Shown one piece after another: positions 18,215-27,338 of a DNA stretch of 64,000 bases (positions are counted from its first letter, which is position 1; each line of letters begins with the position of its first letter). The notes under the pieces were generated by a model that saw only the letters and a program-made list of their open reading frames with translations, did no database searches and was not told where the DNA came from. Location of the stretch: the NCBI GenBank assembly GCA_964637515.1, contig CAZWUI010000002.1, positions 62,001 through 126,000 of the forward strand, written 5' to 3'. The translations under genes were made by a program, and so were the position numbers. Source of the DNA: RGIG4097 sp964637515. GTDB lineage: Bacteria; Bacillota; Clostridia; Christensenellales; CAG-917.

Positions 18215-19465
18215 ATGATCGACTTATCATTGATTAAAGCAGTAGACGTCGAGTTGTATCAGTCCTTGAAAGACGAACTCGAACGCCAACAACACAACGT
18301 GGAACTCATCGCAAGTGAGAATATCGTTTCTCCCGCAGTCCTTGCGGCTGCAGGTACTCATCTCACTAACAAGTATGCGGAAGGTTATCCCGGAAGACGC
18401 TATTACGGCGGTTGTGAATACGTCGACGTGACGGAAAATATCGCAATAGAACGCGCAAAACAACTCTTCGGAGCAAAATTTGCAAACGTTCAACCGCATT
18501 CGGGTAGCAATGCAAACCTTGCGGTGTATTACAGTGTATTGAAACCCGGTGATACCATTCTCGGTATGTCCCTAGACGCGGGCGGACACTTGACTCACGG
18601 CGCAAAAGTCAGCATGAGCGGTAAACTCTTCAATGCGGTCACCTACGGCGTGAATGAAGACGGTCTCATCGACTATGACGAAGTCAGAAGAATTGCAAAC
18701 GAAGTCAAACCTCAACTCATCGTTGCGGGTGCAAGTGCTTATCCTAGAATCATTGACTTCAAGAAATTCCGTGAAATAGCGGACGAAGTCGGCGCATATC
18801 TTATGGTTGACATCGCACACATCGCAGGACTTGTTGCAACGGGACTTCATCCTAGCCCGATGCCTTATGCGGATTTCGTCACCACGACCACTCACAAGAC
18901 GCTACGCGGTCCCAGAGGCGGCCTTATCCTGACAAACGACGAAAACCTTGCAAAACTCGTAGATAAGGCGATTTTCCCAGGATGCCAAGGCGGTCCTTTG
19001 ATGCATATCATAGCGGCAAAAGCGGTTGCATTCAAGGAAGACCTTTCTCCCGAATTTAAGGAATATCAACTCCAAGTCCTCAAAAACGCAAAAGCAATGG
19101 CAAATCGTTTTGTGGAAAGAGGAATTAAACTCGTCAGTGGCGGCACGGATAACCATCTTATGTTGCTCAATCTCATCGGAACGGGCGTGAATGGCAAACA
19201 ACTTCAAAACTGGTTGGACGAAGCACATATCACCGCAAACAAAAACTCTATCCCCGGTGATCCCGAAAAACCCTCTCTCACGAGCGGTTTGAGAATTGGT
19301 ACTCCCGCAGTTACCACAAGGGGTATGAAAGAAGAAGATATGATCGTCATTGCAGATGCAGTCGTCGACATTATCGAGAAAGGGGAAGAGGCAATACCCG
19401 CAGTCAGTGAAAGAATCATCGCACTCTGCGACAAATATCCTATCTACAAAGATTACGTGTTGTAA
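18215..19465 (+). CDS. glyA: Serine hydroxymethyltransferase
   Basis: PLP enzyme interconverting serine and glycine with transfer of a one-carbon unit to tetrahydrofolate. Signature residues include ELIASENIVSPAV, NKYAEGYPGRRYYGG, VQPHSGSNAN, and the PLP-lysine loop TTTTHKTLRGPRGG. At 416 residues it is full length. It ends the operon and is followed by a strong terminator. Functionally it supplies methylenetetrahydrofolate, the substrate of TrmFO further upstream. Confidence 0.97.
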   Translation: MIDLSLIKAVDVELYQSLKDELERQQHNVELIASENIVSPAVLAAAGTHLTNKYAEGYPGRRYYGGCEYVDVTENIAIERAKQLFGAKFANVQPHSGSNANLAVYYSVLKPGDTILGMSLDAGGHLTHGAKVSMSGKLFNAVTYGVNEDGLIDYDEVRRIANEVKPQLIVAGASAYPRIIDFKKFREIADEVGAYLMVDIAHIAGLVATGLHPSPMPYADFVTTTTHKTLRGPRGGLILTNDENLAKLVDKAIFPGCQGGPLMHIIAAKAVAFKEDLSPEFKEYQLQVLKNAKAMANRFVERGIKLVSGGTDNHLMLLNLIGTGVNGKQLQNWLDEAHITANKNSIPGDPEKPSLTSGLRIGTPAVTTRGMKEEDMIVIADAVVDIIEKGEEAIPAVSERIIALCDKYPIYKDYVL

Positions 19466-19481
19466 TCGTCAAATTTCAAAA

Positions 19482-19512
19482 AGAAAAGGGATGCGTTTTG
19501 CATCCCTTTTTC
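19482..19512 (+). terminator. Terminator after glyA
   Basis: AAGGGATGC/GCATCCCTT stem with a 4-nt loop and a T-run, 17 bp past the stop. Confidence 0.9.
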
Positions 19513-19596
19513 AATTGATAGATTAGATTTTTCAAGATCTGATTATATTTTCAAAATTGCATAAAATTGGTGTGTTTTCCGCCAAAACGTGCGATT

Positions 19597-19995
19597 TCAG
19601 CGAAAAAGTATTCTCATTTTTCGCAAAAAGTAGACTACTTCATCTCCTGCAAAGGCAATTTCGTCAAACGCTCGTCGAGCTTTTTCATCTTGTCCGAAAT
19701 CGTTTTTTCGTGCAGTTACGCTTTCGGTTGCGATTGCTTTTTCTTGCTCGTTTTCAGTTTGCATTGGTGAAATTTTTTCGTTGTTTGCACCACCTTGCAT
19801 ACCGCATGAAAACGCGGATAGCATATTCATCAAATTTTGATTTCCGCCGTTTCCTTTCATTCCTGAAATCAGGGGAAGAAGTGCGTTTAGTCCGCTCGTA
19901 TCTAAACCTCTTTTTCTGCTTGCGTTGTTAGCACCTGACTTGAAAGCATTCATCATCGTCATCATATTCATAATCGCATTAATATCAAAATTCAT
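19597..19995 (-). CDS. Hypothetical Met/Asn/Gly-rich small protein
   Basis: I set the start at ATG 19995, with AGGTGA upstream, instead of a longer upstream frame that runs through the opposite gene. The 132-residue product starts MNFDINAIMNMM and is unusually rich in Met, Asn and Gly (NMMTMMNAF, MKGNGGNQNLMNML), then turns acidic and charged. There is no signal peptide or clear transmembrane helix. It is divergent from another small Asn-rich gene at 20053, with 57 bp between them. I do not recognise the family. The composition recalls small spore- or surface-associated proteins, but that is only an impression. Confidence 0.55.
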   Translation of the reverse strand: MNFDINAIMNMMTMMNAFKSGANNASRKRGLDTSGLNALLPLISGMKGNGGNQNLMNMLSAFSCGMQGGANNEKISPMQTENEQEKAIATESVTARKNDFGQDEKARRAFDEIAFAGDEVVYFLRKMRILFR

Positions 19996-20052
19996 AATTT
20001 CACCTGCACCTTCAATATATGACGGCATACAATGATTGTGACGGAGGAGTTT

Positions 20053-20403
20053 ATGAATTTTTGGGAAAGAAACGGCTATGACGACAAAAACGATAGCGAA
20101 AAGAAGGGTACTGCACATAGCAACGATGATTATGGCAACACAACTGCAAACACGTACAATAAAAATTCGGGTAGAAGCAGTCAAAACGGCGCGAATTTGA
20201 ATATCGAAGACGAAATGCGTCGCTTTTCGGGAATGTCAAACGACGAGTTGATGGCGGAACTTATGGCAAAAACCGCAACTTCGCGTGCAAACGGCACTCT
20301 CAACGTGCAAGAACTTGAAAAGTTTTATTCGGTTGCAACTATGTTTATGAACACAGAGCAACTCACGCGCCTACGCGCACTTCTCAATATGCTCGAAAAA
20401 TGA
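20053..20403 (+). CDS. Hypothetical hydrophilic protein upstream of a subtilase
   Basis: The start at ATG 20053 is supported by GGAGG at 20043-20047; an ATG at 20032 has no such site. The 116-residue product has a disordered Asn/Asp/Ser-rich first half (to about residue 55) and a helical second half (EMRRFSGMSNDELMAELM, MNTEQLTRLRALLNMLEK). No signal peptide or membrane segment. It overlaps the subtilase gene by ATGA, so the two are co-translated, and it may be a partner or substrate of that protease. CATACAAT at 20026-20033 matches a sigma-E-type -10 box, but I see no matching -35. I do not recognise the family. Confidence 0.65.
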   Translation: MNFWERNGYDDKNDSEKKGTAHSNDDYGNTTANTYNKNSGRSSQNGANLNIEDEMRRFSGMSNDELMAELMAKTATSRANGTLNVQELEKFYSVATMFMNTEQLTRLRALLNMLEK

Positions 20404-21488
20404 ACAAAATTGACTGTTCTTTGGTCGGAATATTGTCCATTCAAGAAAAGACGACGGCAATCGTGCGCGTGCGCACACCTTTTCAGTACGGCTACGTGAA
20501 ACGTAATTTCAAGGTCGTTAGGGATTATCCTTTTATTCGCTCGGTCGGAATCGAATGCGATATGGCAGACGTCAAGAATTTGTCCGCACTTCATGATGTG
20601 GAATTTGTGTCCGCTCAAAGCAGAGTTAATGCACTCGGTGAAGTTGATTTTGACGAATTAAAGCGGTTAGATAGCCTAAAAGATGACATTTGCTTGTCGA
20701 GTACAGACCGTCTTGACGGACGTGGAGTGCGCCTTTGCGTTATGGATACGGGTGTATCCGTGCATAGTGATTTGTGCGTACCGAAGGATAGGATTTTCGG
20801 GTTTGTCGATTTGATTGAAGGCAGAGAATATCCATATGACGACAATGGACACGGTACTTTTGTGTCGGGTGTTGCAGTCGGAAACGGACTTATGTCGGGC
20901 GGTGAAGTCACAGGAGTCGCGCCAATGTCGGAAATCGTGGCGGTGAAAGTCATAACCGCATCGGGTGAAAGCGGAACTTTCAAAATTCTTGACGGCATGC
21001 AATGGCTTTACGACAATTTCAGACGATATAATATCAAAGTCGTTTGTATGAGTTTCGGCGCAGAGCCAACAGAATACTCCGATCCGCTAAAAATCGGGGC
21101 GGAAATGCTTGTGCGCTGTGGATTGACCGTTGTTTGTGCGGTTGGAAATAGCGGTGAAAACCACTTGAAATCACCTGCAATCAGTGGTGAAGTCATATCT
21201 GTCGGTGCGGTTGACGAAAACTTGCAAGTGGCGGATTTTTCGTCGCGTGGAAATTATAACGGCATATATCGTCCGGATTTGTATGCAAACGGAGTCAGAA
21301 TCAAAGGACTTCAAAACTGCGGCACGTATAGTTATATGACGGGGACTTCGGTGTCCGCACCGCTTGTTGCGGGTGCATGTTGCCTTCTTCATCAAAAGTA
21401 TCGCAATCTTACTCCGCAAATGGCAAAACGAGCGCTTATCGGAGCGTGTAAAAACATAGACGGAAATTCTGTTTTGACTTTAGATTGA
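20400..21488 (+). CDS. Subtilisin-like serine protease (S8 family), no signal peptide
   Basis: The triad is complete: Asp116 in VMDTGV, His151 in NGHGTFVSG and Ser317 in GTSVSAPL. The oxyanion region is AVGNSGEN. An N-terminal segment of about 100 residues resembles a short prodomain, but no signal peptide is visible, so the enzyme may act inside the cell or, if the host sporulates, in a spore compartment. At 362 residues it is near the size of intracellular subtilases. It is translationally coupled to the small hydrophilic protein upstream. Substrate is unknown. Confidence 0.88.
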   Translation: MNKIDCSLVGILSIQEKTTAIVRVRTPFQYGYVKRNFKVVRDYPFIRSVGIECDMADVKNLSALHDVEFVSAQSRVNALGEVDFDELKRLDSLKDDICLSSTDRLDGRGVRLCVMDTGVSVHSDLCVPKDRIFGFVDLIEGREYPYDDNGHGTFVSGVAVGNGLMSGGEVTGVAPMSEIVAVKVITASGESGTFKILDGMQWLYDNFRRYNIKVVCMSFGAEPTEYSDPLKIGAEMLVRCGLTVVCAVGNSGENHLKSPAISGEVISVGAVDENLQVADFSSRGNYNGIYRPDLYANGVRIKGLQNCGTYSYMTGTSVSAPLVAGACCLLHQKYRNLTPQMAKRALIGACKNIDGNSVLTLD

Positions 21489-21523
21489 GTGAAAACGATA
21501 GTCAAAATCAAAATTTCATCGCA

Positions 21524-22672
21524 TCACTTTTTGAAAAACACGCCGTTAGAATGACGTTTTATCGTCAAAAATTCGTCAAGTGCGGATAGTAAGGCAAACA
21601 AGTCTTTGCTTCCGTTGTCCGCACCGAAACTCACTCGCACCGCTCCGTGCTTCGTGCCTAAAAACTTATGCACAAGGGGTGCACAGTGCAGTCCGCTCCT
21701 GACCGCAACGTCTTTATCTGCAAGAAAGTTTGCGATTTCTTGCGATTCAATATCCCCGAAATTGAAAGAAACGATTCCGACTTGACTCTCAACGGTATAA
21801 ACGGTTGCCCCCATAGATTTCAAATAACAAATACATTCGTTCGATAGTCTGAAAATCGTGGTTTTGGTGTTGTTGAGATTGTCAAAACTCCACTTTGAGC
21901 CTGCGTACAGTGCGGAAATCCCACCTGCAAACAACGTACCCGCTTCGTAATCTTCGGGGATAATCCTCGATTGATAGACGTTTTCGGAAAAAGTGCCGGT
22001 CCCGCCGTAGTTGAGCGGTTTGAGATTTAGATCTCTTTTCATCAACAAAAAACCGGTACCTTGAACACCGTGCAATCCTTTATGCCCGGGGCAAGCGAGC
22101 ATATCAATACGATTTTTTGAAACGTTAGGATTGAGAATTGGCACGCTTTGTGCGCCGTCCACAAGGATTTTGACCTTGCAGTCCTTGAGTTTTTCCCCGA
22201 TTTCATTCAAATTCACCGTTGCGCCGGTTACGTTTGACGCATGTCCTACCACAAGTAAGTCCGCATTTTCTGCATTTTCAATTATTTTATCCGTAGGTAT
22301 TCTGCCGTTTTCGTCCTGACCAATGACGGTCAATTTGATTGCACCGCGTTTTTTTAGTTCAAAGAGCGGGCGCAATACGCTATTATGTTCGTTTGCGGTT
22401 GTCACGACTTTCATACCATTTTCGAGATAACCGAAAATCGCAAGATTTAACGCTTCGGTGCAGTTTTTTGTGAAAACTATGCCGTAATCGTCTTCCGCAC
22501 CGAGTTTTTCGAGCAGATAATTTCTTGTTATTTCGATTTTGAGAGCGCAATCGTTTGCGTAGCGGTGCGCACTTCGACCGCTGTTTGCAGAGTGCGACAA
22601 GTCGTAGTTTATAGCATCGAATACGCTTTTTGGTTTGAAATTTGAAGTCGCAGCATTGTCGAGATATACCAT
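21524..22672 (-). CDS. Cysteine-desulfurase-like class V aminotransferase
   Basis: PLP enzyme. Hallmarks are VYLDNAATSN at the start, the PLP-binding GHKGLHGVQGTG with Lys, and a C-terminal RSGLHCAPLVHK with the catalytic Cys followed by GAVRVSFG. This fits the cysteine desulfurase subfamily I know as TIGR01977 rather than IscS/NifS. The start is ATG 22672, preceded by GAGGTG; an ATG 42 nt earlier has no site. It is divergent from a DUF3343 (Se/S carrier-like) gene, suggesting that the pair moves sulfur or selenium. It converges on the subtilase gene with 35 bp between. Confidence 0.85.
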   Translation of the reverse strand: MVYLDNAATSNFKPKSVFDAINYDLSHSANSGRSAHRYANDCALKIEITRNYLLEKLGAEDDYGIVFTKNCTEALNLAIFGYLENGMKVVTTANEHNSVLRPLFELKKRGAIKLTVIGQDENGRIPTDKIIENAENADLLVVGHASNVTGATVNLNEIGEKLKDCKVKILVDGAQSVPILNPNVSKNRIDMLACPGHKGLHGVQGTGFLLMKRDLNLKPLNYGGTGTFSENVYQSRIIPEDYEAGTLFAGGISALYAGSKWSFDNLNNTKTTIFRLSNECICYLKSMGATVYTVESQVGIVSFNFGDIESQEIANFLADKDVAVRSGLHCAPLVHKFLGTKHGAVRVSFGADNGSKDLFALLSALDEFLTIKRHSNGVFFKK

Positions 22673-22776
22673 ATTCACCTCGTTGTATTCTATGCGGTGT
22701 TGCGTGATAATCACACTATTTGTCGAAAAACAATAGTATATTTCGGAACGCGTACATAAAATGTGTGGAGGAATTT

Positions 22777-23025
22777 ATGAGAGAATTTTTCGTTGCGTTC
22801 CGATCAAGGTCCGAGGGAGCGAGATATTATGAAGCATTACAGAACTATCGCATTCCCGCAAAACTCATCAACACGCCGTCAAGCGCGTCGGCGGGGTGCG
22901 GATTGTCCGTGAAATGCCTGACGAGAAACCTGTCGCAAGCCATGCAAGTGCTTGAAAGGGGGAGATATAACTCCGTCATCGGCAGATTTTACGTCGGAGA
23001 AAACGGAAAAAGCGTAAAATTTTGA
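22777..23025 (+). CDS. DUF3343 putative Se/S carrier-like protein
   Basis: An 82-residue protein starting at ATG 22777 behind GGAGG. The sequence pattern FRSRSEGARYYEAL, IPAKLINTPSSASAGCGLSVKC is characteristic of DUF3343, now described as a putative selenium/sulfur carrier. The Cys in AGCG is the likely carrier residue. It is divergent from the cysteine-desulfurase-like gene, the expected sulfur donor. The 104 bp between the two starts should hold both promoters; I could not define them well. Confidence 0.85.
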   Translation: MREFFVAFRSRSEGARYYEALQNYRIPAKLINTPSSASAGCGLSVKCLTRNLSQAMQVLERGRYNSVIGRFYVGENGKSVKF

Positions 23026-23045
23026 TATTCGCGCTCTAATTCGGG

Positions 23046-23074
23046 TTGCTATACTTCGGGTTAAGTGTTAAAAT
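23046..23074 (+). promoter_or_regulatory. Promoter of nth, placed for a leaderless mRNA
   Basis: TTGCTA (23046-23051), 17 bp, TAAAAT (23069-23074), then 6 nt and the ATG at 23081. Transcription should start at or within a base of the start codon. TAAGTGT and ACACTTA flank the -10 box as an inverted repeat. Confidence 0.75.
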
Positions 23075-23080
23075 ACACTT

Positions 23081-23707
23081 ATGGAAAGCACAAATGATAA
23101 AATCTTCAATGCACTGAAAGTGCAACACCCCTCCGCACAATGCGAACTCAACTTCGATACGCCGTTTGAACTGCTCGTTGCGGTCATTTTGTCGGCGCAA
23201 TGCACGGACAAAAGGGTGAATATGGTGACGAAAGAACTTTTCAAAGTCGCATCGACTCCCGAAGATTTTGTGAATATGCCGATAGAAAAGCTTGAAGAGT
23301 GGATTCACTCCTGCGGATTTTACCACAACAAAGCAAAATCCATAAAGGATATGGCGCAAAGCGTGTTGTCGCTGGGCGGAGTCCCCGAAACTCAAGAAGA
23401 GTTGATGAAGTTGAGCGGAGTAGGGCGCAAAACCGCAAACGTCGTCTATTCGGTCGCATTTGGTGGAAATGCGATAGCGGTAGATACCCACGTATTCAGG
23501 GTGAGCAATCGTATCGGTATCGTGAATGCGGACACTCCCGAAAAAACCGAAGAACAACTGAACTCTTCGTTTGACGAAAGCAAGTGGGGAGAATTGCATC
23601 ATCTTCTCATCTTCCATGGCAGATACGTTTGCACCGCTCGCGCACCGAAATGCGACGAGTGTAATCTGAAAGAATGGTGCAAGTATTATAAAAATCAACA
23701 AAATTGA
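23081..23707 (+). CDS. nth: Endonuclease III
   Basis: Base-excision DNA glycosylase/AP lyase for oxidised pyrimidines. The helix-hairpin-helix LSGVGRKTA carries the catalytic Lys, the catalytic Asp is in AVDTHVFR, and the C-terminus has the 4Fe-4S ligand set C-x6-C-x2-C-x5-C. Length of 208 residues is typical. No ribosome binding site precedes the ATG, and the -10 box ends 6 nt upstream, so the mRNA is probably leaderless. nfnA follows 45 bp later. Confidence 0.96.
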   Translation: MESTNDKIFNALKVQHPSAQCELNFDTPFELLVAVILSAQCTDKRVNMVTKELFKVASTPEDFVNMPIEKLEEWIHSCGFYHNKAKSIKDMAQSVLSLGGVPETQEELMKLSGVGRKTANVVYSVAFGGNAIAVDTHVFRVSNRIGIVNADTPEKTEEQLNSSFDESKWGELHHLLIFHGRYVCTARAPKCDECNLKEWCKYYKNQQN

Positions 23708-23752
23708 GAATACATTTTGGCAAAAATGCTGAAAACAGACGAAAAGAGAACA

Positions 23753-24574
23753 ATGAAGAACTACGAAATCATCAAGAAAAGAACGCTTGCCGAGAGAGTG
23801 AACGAATATACGATTTACGCTCCCGACACCGCAAAACATTGCCTCGCAGGGCAGTTTATCATTCTCCGTACAGACGAAAACGGAGAAAGAGTGCCCTTCA
23901 CAATTTGCGATTATTCTCGCGAAAACGGCACTGTTTCCATTCTCGTGCAAGAGGTCGGATATACGACTGCAAAGCTTGCTTCGATGAATGAGGGTGACGC
24001 ACTTTGCGACTTTGTCGGTCCGCTCGGAAATGCAACTGATTTGAGTGAATTTAAGAATATTTTGCTCGTTGCGGGTGGAATCGGAGCGGCGGTTATCTAT
24101 CCGCAGGCAAAACAACTGTTTTCCGAAAATAAAAAATCCGACGTTATACTCGGCGCAAGAAACGTGGATTTGTTGACTTACGTCGATGAATTTGAGGCTT
24201 GCTCGAATCTGCATTTGATAACAGACGACGGCTCAAGCGGTAAAAAAGGTTTTGTAACCGATGAAATTTGCGAAGTCGTAGGGGAGAAAAAGTTTGATTG
24301 CGTGTTTGCTGTCGGTCCGCTTCCCATGATGAAGGCAGTTTGCGCACTCACGAAAGAGCTTGGAATCCATACCGTCGTCAGTATGAATTCAATTATGGTT
24401 GACGGCACCGGTATGTGCGGTTGTTGCAGGCTCACCGTTGACGGTAAAACAAAGTACGCTTGTATAGATGGACCTGAATTTGACGGTCATCTCGTTGATT
24501 TCGACGAGGCTATATCCCGTTCGAAAATCTACCGTGAACACGAAAATGCACATAAGTGCAATTTGAGAGGTTAG
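23753..24574 (+). CDS. nfnA: NfnA-type FAD/2Fe-2S ferredoxin:NADP+ oxidoreductase small subunit
   Basis: Ferredoxin-reductase-like protein of 273 residues: an FAD-binding barrel (about 1-95), an NAD-binding domain with LLVAGGIGAA, and a C-terminal 2Fe-2S motif DGTGMCGCCRL...C. Paired with the next gene it should form the electron-bifurcating NADH-dependent ferredoxin:NADP+ oxidoreductase NfnAB. The start is uncertain: ATG 23753 gives the usual MKNYEI beginning, while TTG 23717 or ATG 23726 would add up to 12 residues. A sulfide dehydrogenase function is the older name for the same family. Confidence 0.88.
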   Translation: MKNYEIIKKRTLAERVNEYTIYAPDTAKHCLAGQFIILRTDENGERVPFTICDYSRENGTVSILVQEVGYTTAKLASMNEGDALCDFVGPLGNATDLSEFKNILLVAGGIGAAVIYPQAKQLFSENKKSDVILGARNVDLLTYVDEFEACSNLHLITDDGSSGKKGFVTDEICEVVGEKKFDCVFAVGPLPMMKAVCALTKELGIHTVVSMNSIMVDGTGMCGCCRLTVDGKTKYACIDGPEFDGHLVDFDEAISRSKIYREHENAHKCNLRG

Positions 24575-24575
24575 T

Positions 24576-25955
24576 ATGGAAATAGTAGAAAGAAACGTTA
24601 TGCCCTCTCAATCTCCCGAAGAGAGAAGAAACAACTTCAAAGAAGTGGCCCTTGGTTTTTCTCCCGAAATCGCACAGTCTGAAGCGAATAGATGTCTTGA
24701 TTGCAAAAACGCTCCTTGCATGAAAGGTTGCCCTGTCGGCGTGCATATACCTGATTTCATTCGCAAAATACGTGAGGGCGATATGGACGGCGCGTGCGAA
24801 GTTTTGTCGAAAGACAACAATCTTCCTGCGGTGTGTGGAAGGGTATGTCCGCAAGAAAATCAATGCGAAAAGTATTGCGTGCGCAAAGTTAAACTTGGCG
24901 GATCGGTGTCGATCGGCGCACTTGAACGCTACGTTGCGGATTACGCACTTGAAAATGGTGAAACCGTCAAAAACGGTGATTCTAATGCGGTAAATATCGG
25001 AAAAGTTGCCATTGTCGGTAGTGGCCCTGCGGGGTTGTCTTGCGCTGCGGACCTTGCAAAAGCAGGCGTCAAAGTCACCGTTTTTGAAGCACTTCATAGG
25101 GCGGGCGGTGTTTTGAGTTACGGCATTCCCGAATTTCGTTTGCCTAAAACAATCGTTGCTCGTGAAATCGAAAACCTTGAAAAGCTTGGCGTTGAAATCA
25201 GAAAAAACGTGGTCGTAGGAAAGACGACCTTCATCGACGAATTGCTCGATAGTTACGATGCGGTTTTCATCGGCTCGGGAGCAGGTTTGCCGTCTTTCTT
25301 GAGAGTGAAGGGTGAAAATTTGAACGGAGTGTATTCCGCAAACGAATATCTCACTCGTGTCAATCTTATGAAGGCGTATGAAAACGATGCGATAACTCCT
25401 GTGTTTAGAGGGAAAAAAGTCGTGGTCGTAGGTGCTGGTAACGTTGCTATGGATTCTGCAAGAACCGCCGTTCGTATGGGGGCGGAAGTGCATCTCGTCT
25501 ATCGTCGCGGTCGAGAAGAAATGCCCGCACGTGCCGAAGAAATCGCACATGCAGAAGAAGAAGGCGTGATTTTCGATCTGCTCACGAATCCCGTTGAGAT
25601 TCTCGGAAAAGACGGAGCGGTTTCGGGTATGAAAGTCGTCAAAATGGCTCTCGGTGAACCCGATGCAAGCGGACGTAGATCCCCCGTTGCGATTTCGGGA
25701 AGTGAATACGATATTGAATGCGACGAAGTCATCGTTGCGCTCGGCACTACGCCTAATCCCATAATTAAACATAGTTGCCCGACTCTCGAAGTGAGTGCGA
25801 AAGGCACTATCGTTTGCGACGAGGACGGTAGAACGTCAATTCCAAGATTGTATGCAGGCGGGGACGCTATGACGGGTGCGGCTACGGTTATTCTTGCTAT
25901 GGGTGCAGGCAAAAAATCCGCAAGAGCAATCATCAAGCAATTGCAAAACGACTGA
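24576..25955 (+). CDS. nfnB: NfnB / NADPH-dependent glutamate-synthase-like large subunit
   Basis: Flavoprotein of 459 residues. The N-terminal domain has two 4Fe-4S Cys sets (CLDCKNAPCMKGCPVG and CGRVCPQENQCEKYC), followed by an FAD site VGSGPAGLSCA and an NADPH site VGAGNVAMDSART. The family is often annotated GltA/GltD-like, but the small-subunit gene one base upstream and the absence of a large glutamate synthase subunit favour NfnB. Here electrons are bifurcated between NADH/ferredoxin and NADPH. AGAGG precedes the ATG. Stand-alone glutamate synthase is the alternative. Confidence 0.88.
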   Translation: MEIVERNVMPSQSPEERRNNFKEVALGFSPEIAQSEANRCLDCKNAPCMKGCPVGVHIPDFIRKIREGDMDGACEVLSKDNNLPAVCGRVCPQENQCEKYCVRKVKLGGSVSIGALERYVADYALENGETVKNGDSNAVNIGKVAIVGSGPAGLSCAADLAKAGVKVTVFEALHRAGGVLSYGIPEFRLPKTIVAREIENLEKLGVEIRKNVVVGKTTFIDELLDSYDAVFIGSGAGLPSFLRVKGENLNGVYSANEYLTRVNLMKAYENDAITPVFRGKKVVVVGAGNVAMDSARTAVRMGAEVHLVYRRGREEMPARAEEIAHAEEEGVIFDLLTNPVEILGKDGAVSGMKVVKMALGEPDASGRRSPVAISGSEYDIECDEVIVALGTTPNPIIKHSCPTLEVSAKGTIVCDEDGRTSIPRLYAGGDAMTGAATVILAMGAGKKSARAIIKQLQND

Positions 25956-25969
25956 AAATAGTGTATAAT
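25941..25969 (+). promoter_or_regulatory. Promoter of obgE
   Basis: TTGCAA (25941-25946), 17 bp, TATAAT (25964-25969). The -35 box lies inside the last codons of nfnB. A ribosome binding site (AAAAGGA) precedes the ATG at 26002. Confidence 0.8.
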
Positions 25970-26001
25970 CCAAAGAAAGTAATGCATTAAAAGGATAAAA
26001 T

Positions 26002-27264
26002 ATGTTTTTAGATTACGTAAAAATCTTCATAAAGGCAGGCAACGGCGGAAACGGCGCCGTGTCTTTCCATAGAGCGAAATACGTGCCTAACGGCGGTCCC
26101 GACGGCGGTGACGGCGGCGACGGCGGTGACGTGATTTTCGTCGCGGATAAGAATAAAAACAACCTTGTGGACTTCAAATTCCAAAAGCATTTCCGCGCGG
26201 AAAACGGTATGAACGGCGGTGCGAAAAACTGTACGGGCAAGAGCGGTGAAGATCTCATCGTCAAAGTCCCTGCGGGCACCGTCATCAAAGATACCGAAAG
26301 CGGTTGCGTTATCGCAGACTTGTTCGAGGACGGCGAAACGTTCGTCGCTTTGACGGGCGGTAGGGGTGGAAAAGGCAATGCAAGATTTGCACACGCTCAA
26401 CGTCAAGCACCGTCTTTTTCGCAACTCGGCGAGAAAACCGAAGAACATCAAGTCACGCTTGAACTCAAAACCATAGCGGACGTAGGTCTTGTCGGATTCC
26501 CCAACGTCGGAAAGTCCACGCTTTTGTCAATGCTGACTTCTGCGAAGCCCAAAATCGCAAACTACCACTTCACGACGATAAATCCCAATCTCGGCGTGGT
26601 GCAAATGTACGACGATAGTTTCGTGATTGCGGACATTCCGGGACTTATCGAAGGTGCAAGCGAAGGGGCGGGGCTCGGTCACTACTTCCTGCGCCATATC
26701 GAAAGAGTCAGACTTATCGTGCACGTGGTGGATATTAGCGGATGCGAAGGCAGAGACCCCTATGACGACTACGTTAAAATCAATCAAGAACTCGAATCAT
26801 ATAGTTTGAAACTTGCGTCGACACCTCAAATTGTCGTGGCAAGCAAGGCGGATTTGCTCTACGACCGCTCGGCAATCGAAGAATTTGAAAAGAAAGTCGG
26901 TGTGAAAGTGTTTGTGATTAGCTCGCTGACGGGTGAAGGACTCAAAGAATTGTTGACCGTCATGAAAGACAAGGTTGACGAATTGCCTCCGCCTACTCGT
27001 GAAGAAGTGGACGAAAACTTCTGTCTCGAAGAAAAATCCGACCAAAAATTCACCGTTGAAAAACTTCCCGACGGCACTTACTTCGTGGATGGCGGACTTG
27101 TGGACTTCCTCATTCAAAACGTTACTATTTCGGACACGGACTCTTTTGCATTCTTCCAAAAGGTTCTTAAAGACCGCGGAGTTATCGACGAACTTAAGCG
27201 CAACGGCATGAAAGAAGGAGATATAATTTCTATCGGCGATCTCGAATTTGAGTGGATAGATTAG
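26002..27264 (+). CDS. obgE: GTPase ObgE/CgtA
   Basis: Essential ribosome-assembly GTPase. A glycine-rich Obg domain (about 1-155, GGNGAVSFHR, GGDGGDGGDV) is followed by the G domain with GFPNVGKST, DIPGLIEGA and ASKAD, then the C-terminal OCT domain (about 340-420). At 420 residues it is typical of the Gram-positive form. It ends in a strong bidirectional terminator shared with the convergent methyltransferase gene. Confidence 0.96.
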   Translation: MFLDYVKIFIKAGNGGNGAVSFHRAKYVPNGGPDGGDGGDGGDVIFVADKNKNNLVDFKFQKHFRAENGMNGGAKNCTGKSGEDLIVKVPAGTVIKDTESGCVIADLFEDGETFVALTGGRGGKGNARFAHAQRQAPSFSQLGEKTEEHQVTLELKTIADVGLVGFPNVGKSTLLSMLTSAKPKIANYHFTTINPNLGVVQMYDDSFVIADIPGLIEGASEGAGLGHYFLRHIERVRLIVHVVDISGCEGRDPYDDYVKINQELESYSLKLASTPQIVVASKADLLYDRSAIEEFEKKVGVKVFVISSLTGEGLKELLTVMKDKVDELPPPTREEVDENFCLEEKSDQKFTVEKLPDGTYFVDGGLVDFLIQNVTISDTDSFAFFQKVLKDRGVIDELKRNGMKEGDIISIGDLEFEWID

Positions 27265-27284
27265 CGAAATCTTGAAAAACAAAG

Positions 27285-27313
27285 AAAAGGCACTTCATCG
27301 AAGTGCCTTTTTC
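27285..27313. terminator. Bidirectional terminator between obgE and the methyltransferase gene
   Basis: AAAGGCACTTC/GAAGTGCCTTT stem with a 3-nt loop, an A-run on the left and a T-run on the right, lying between convergent genes. Confidence 0.9.
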
Positions 27314-27338
27314 GTTAGGTCTGTTTTTTAGTTTTTGT

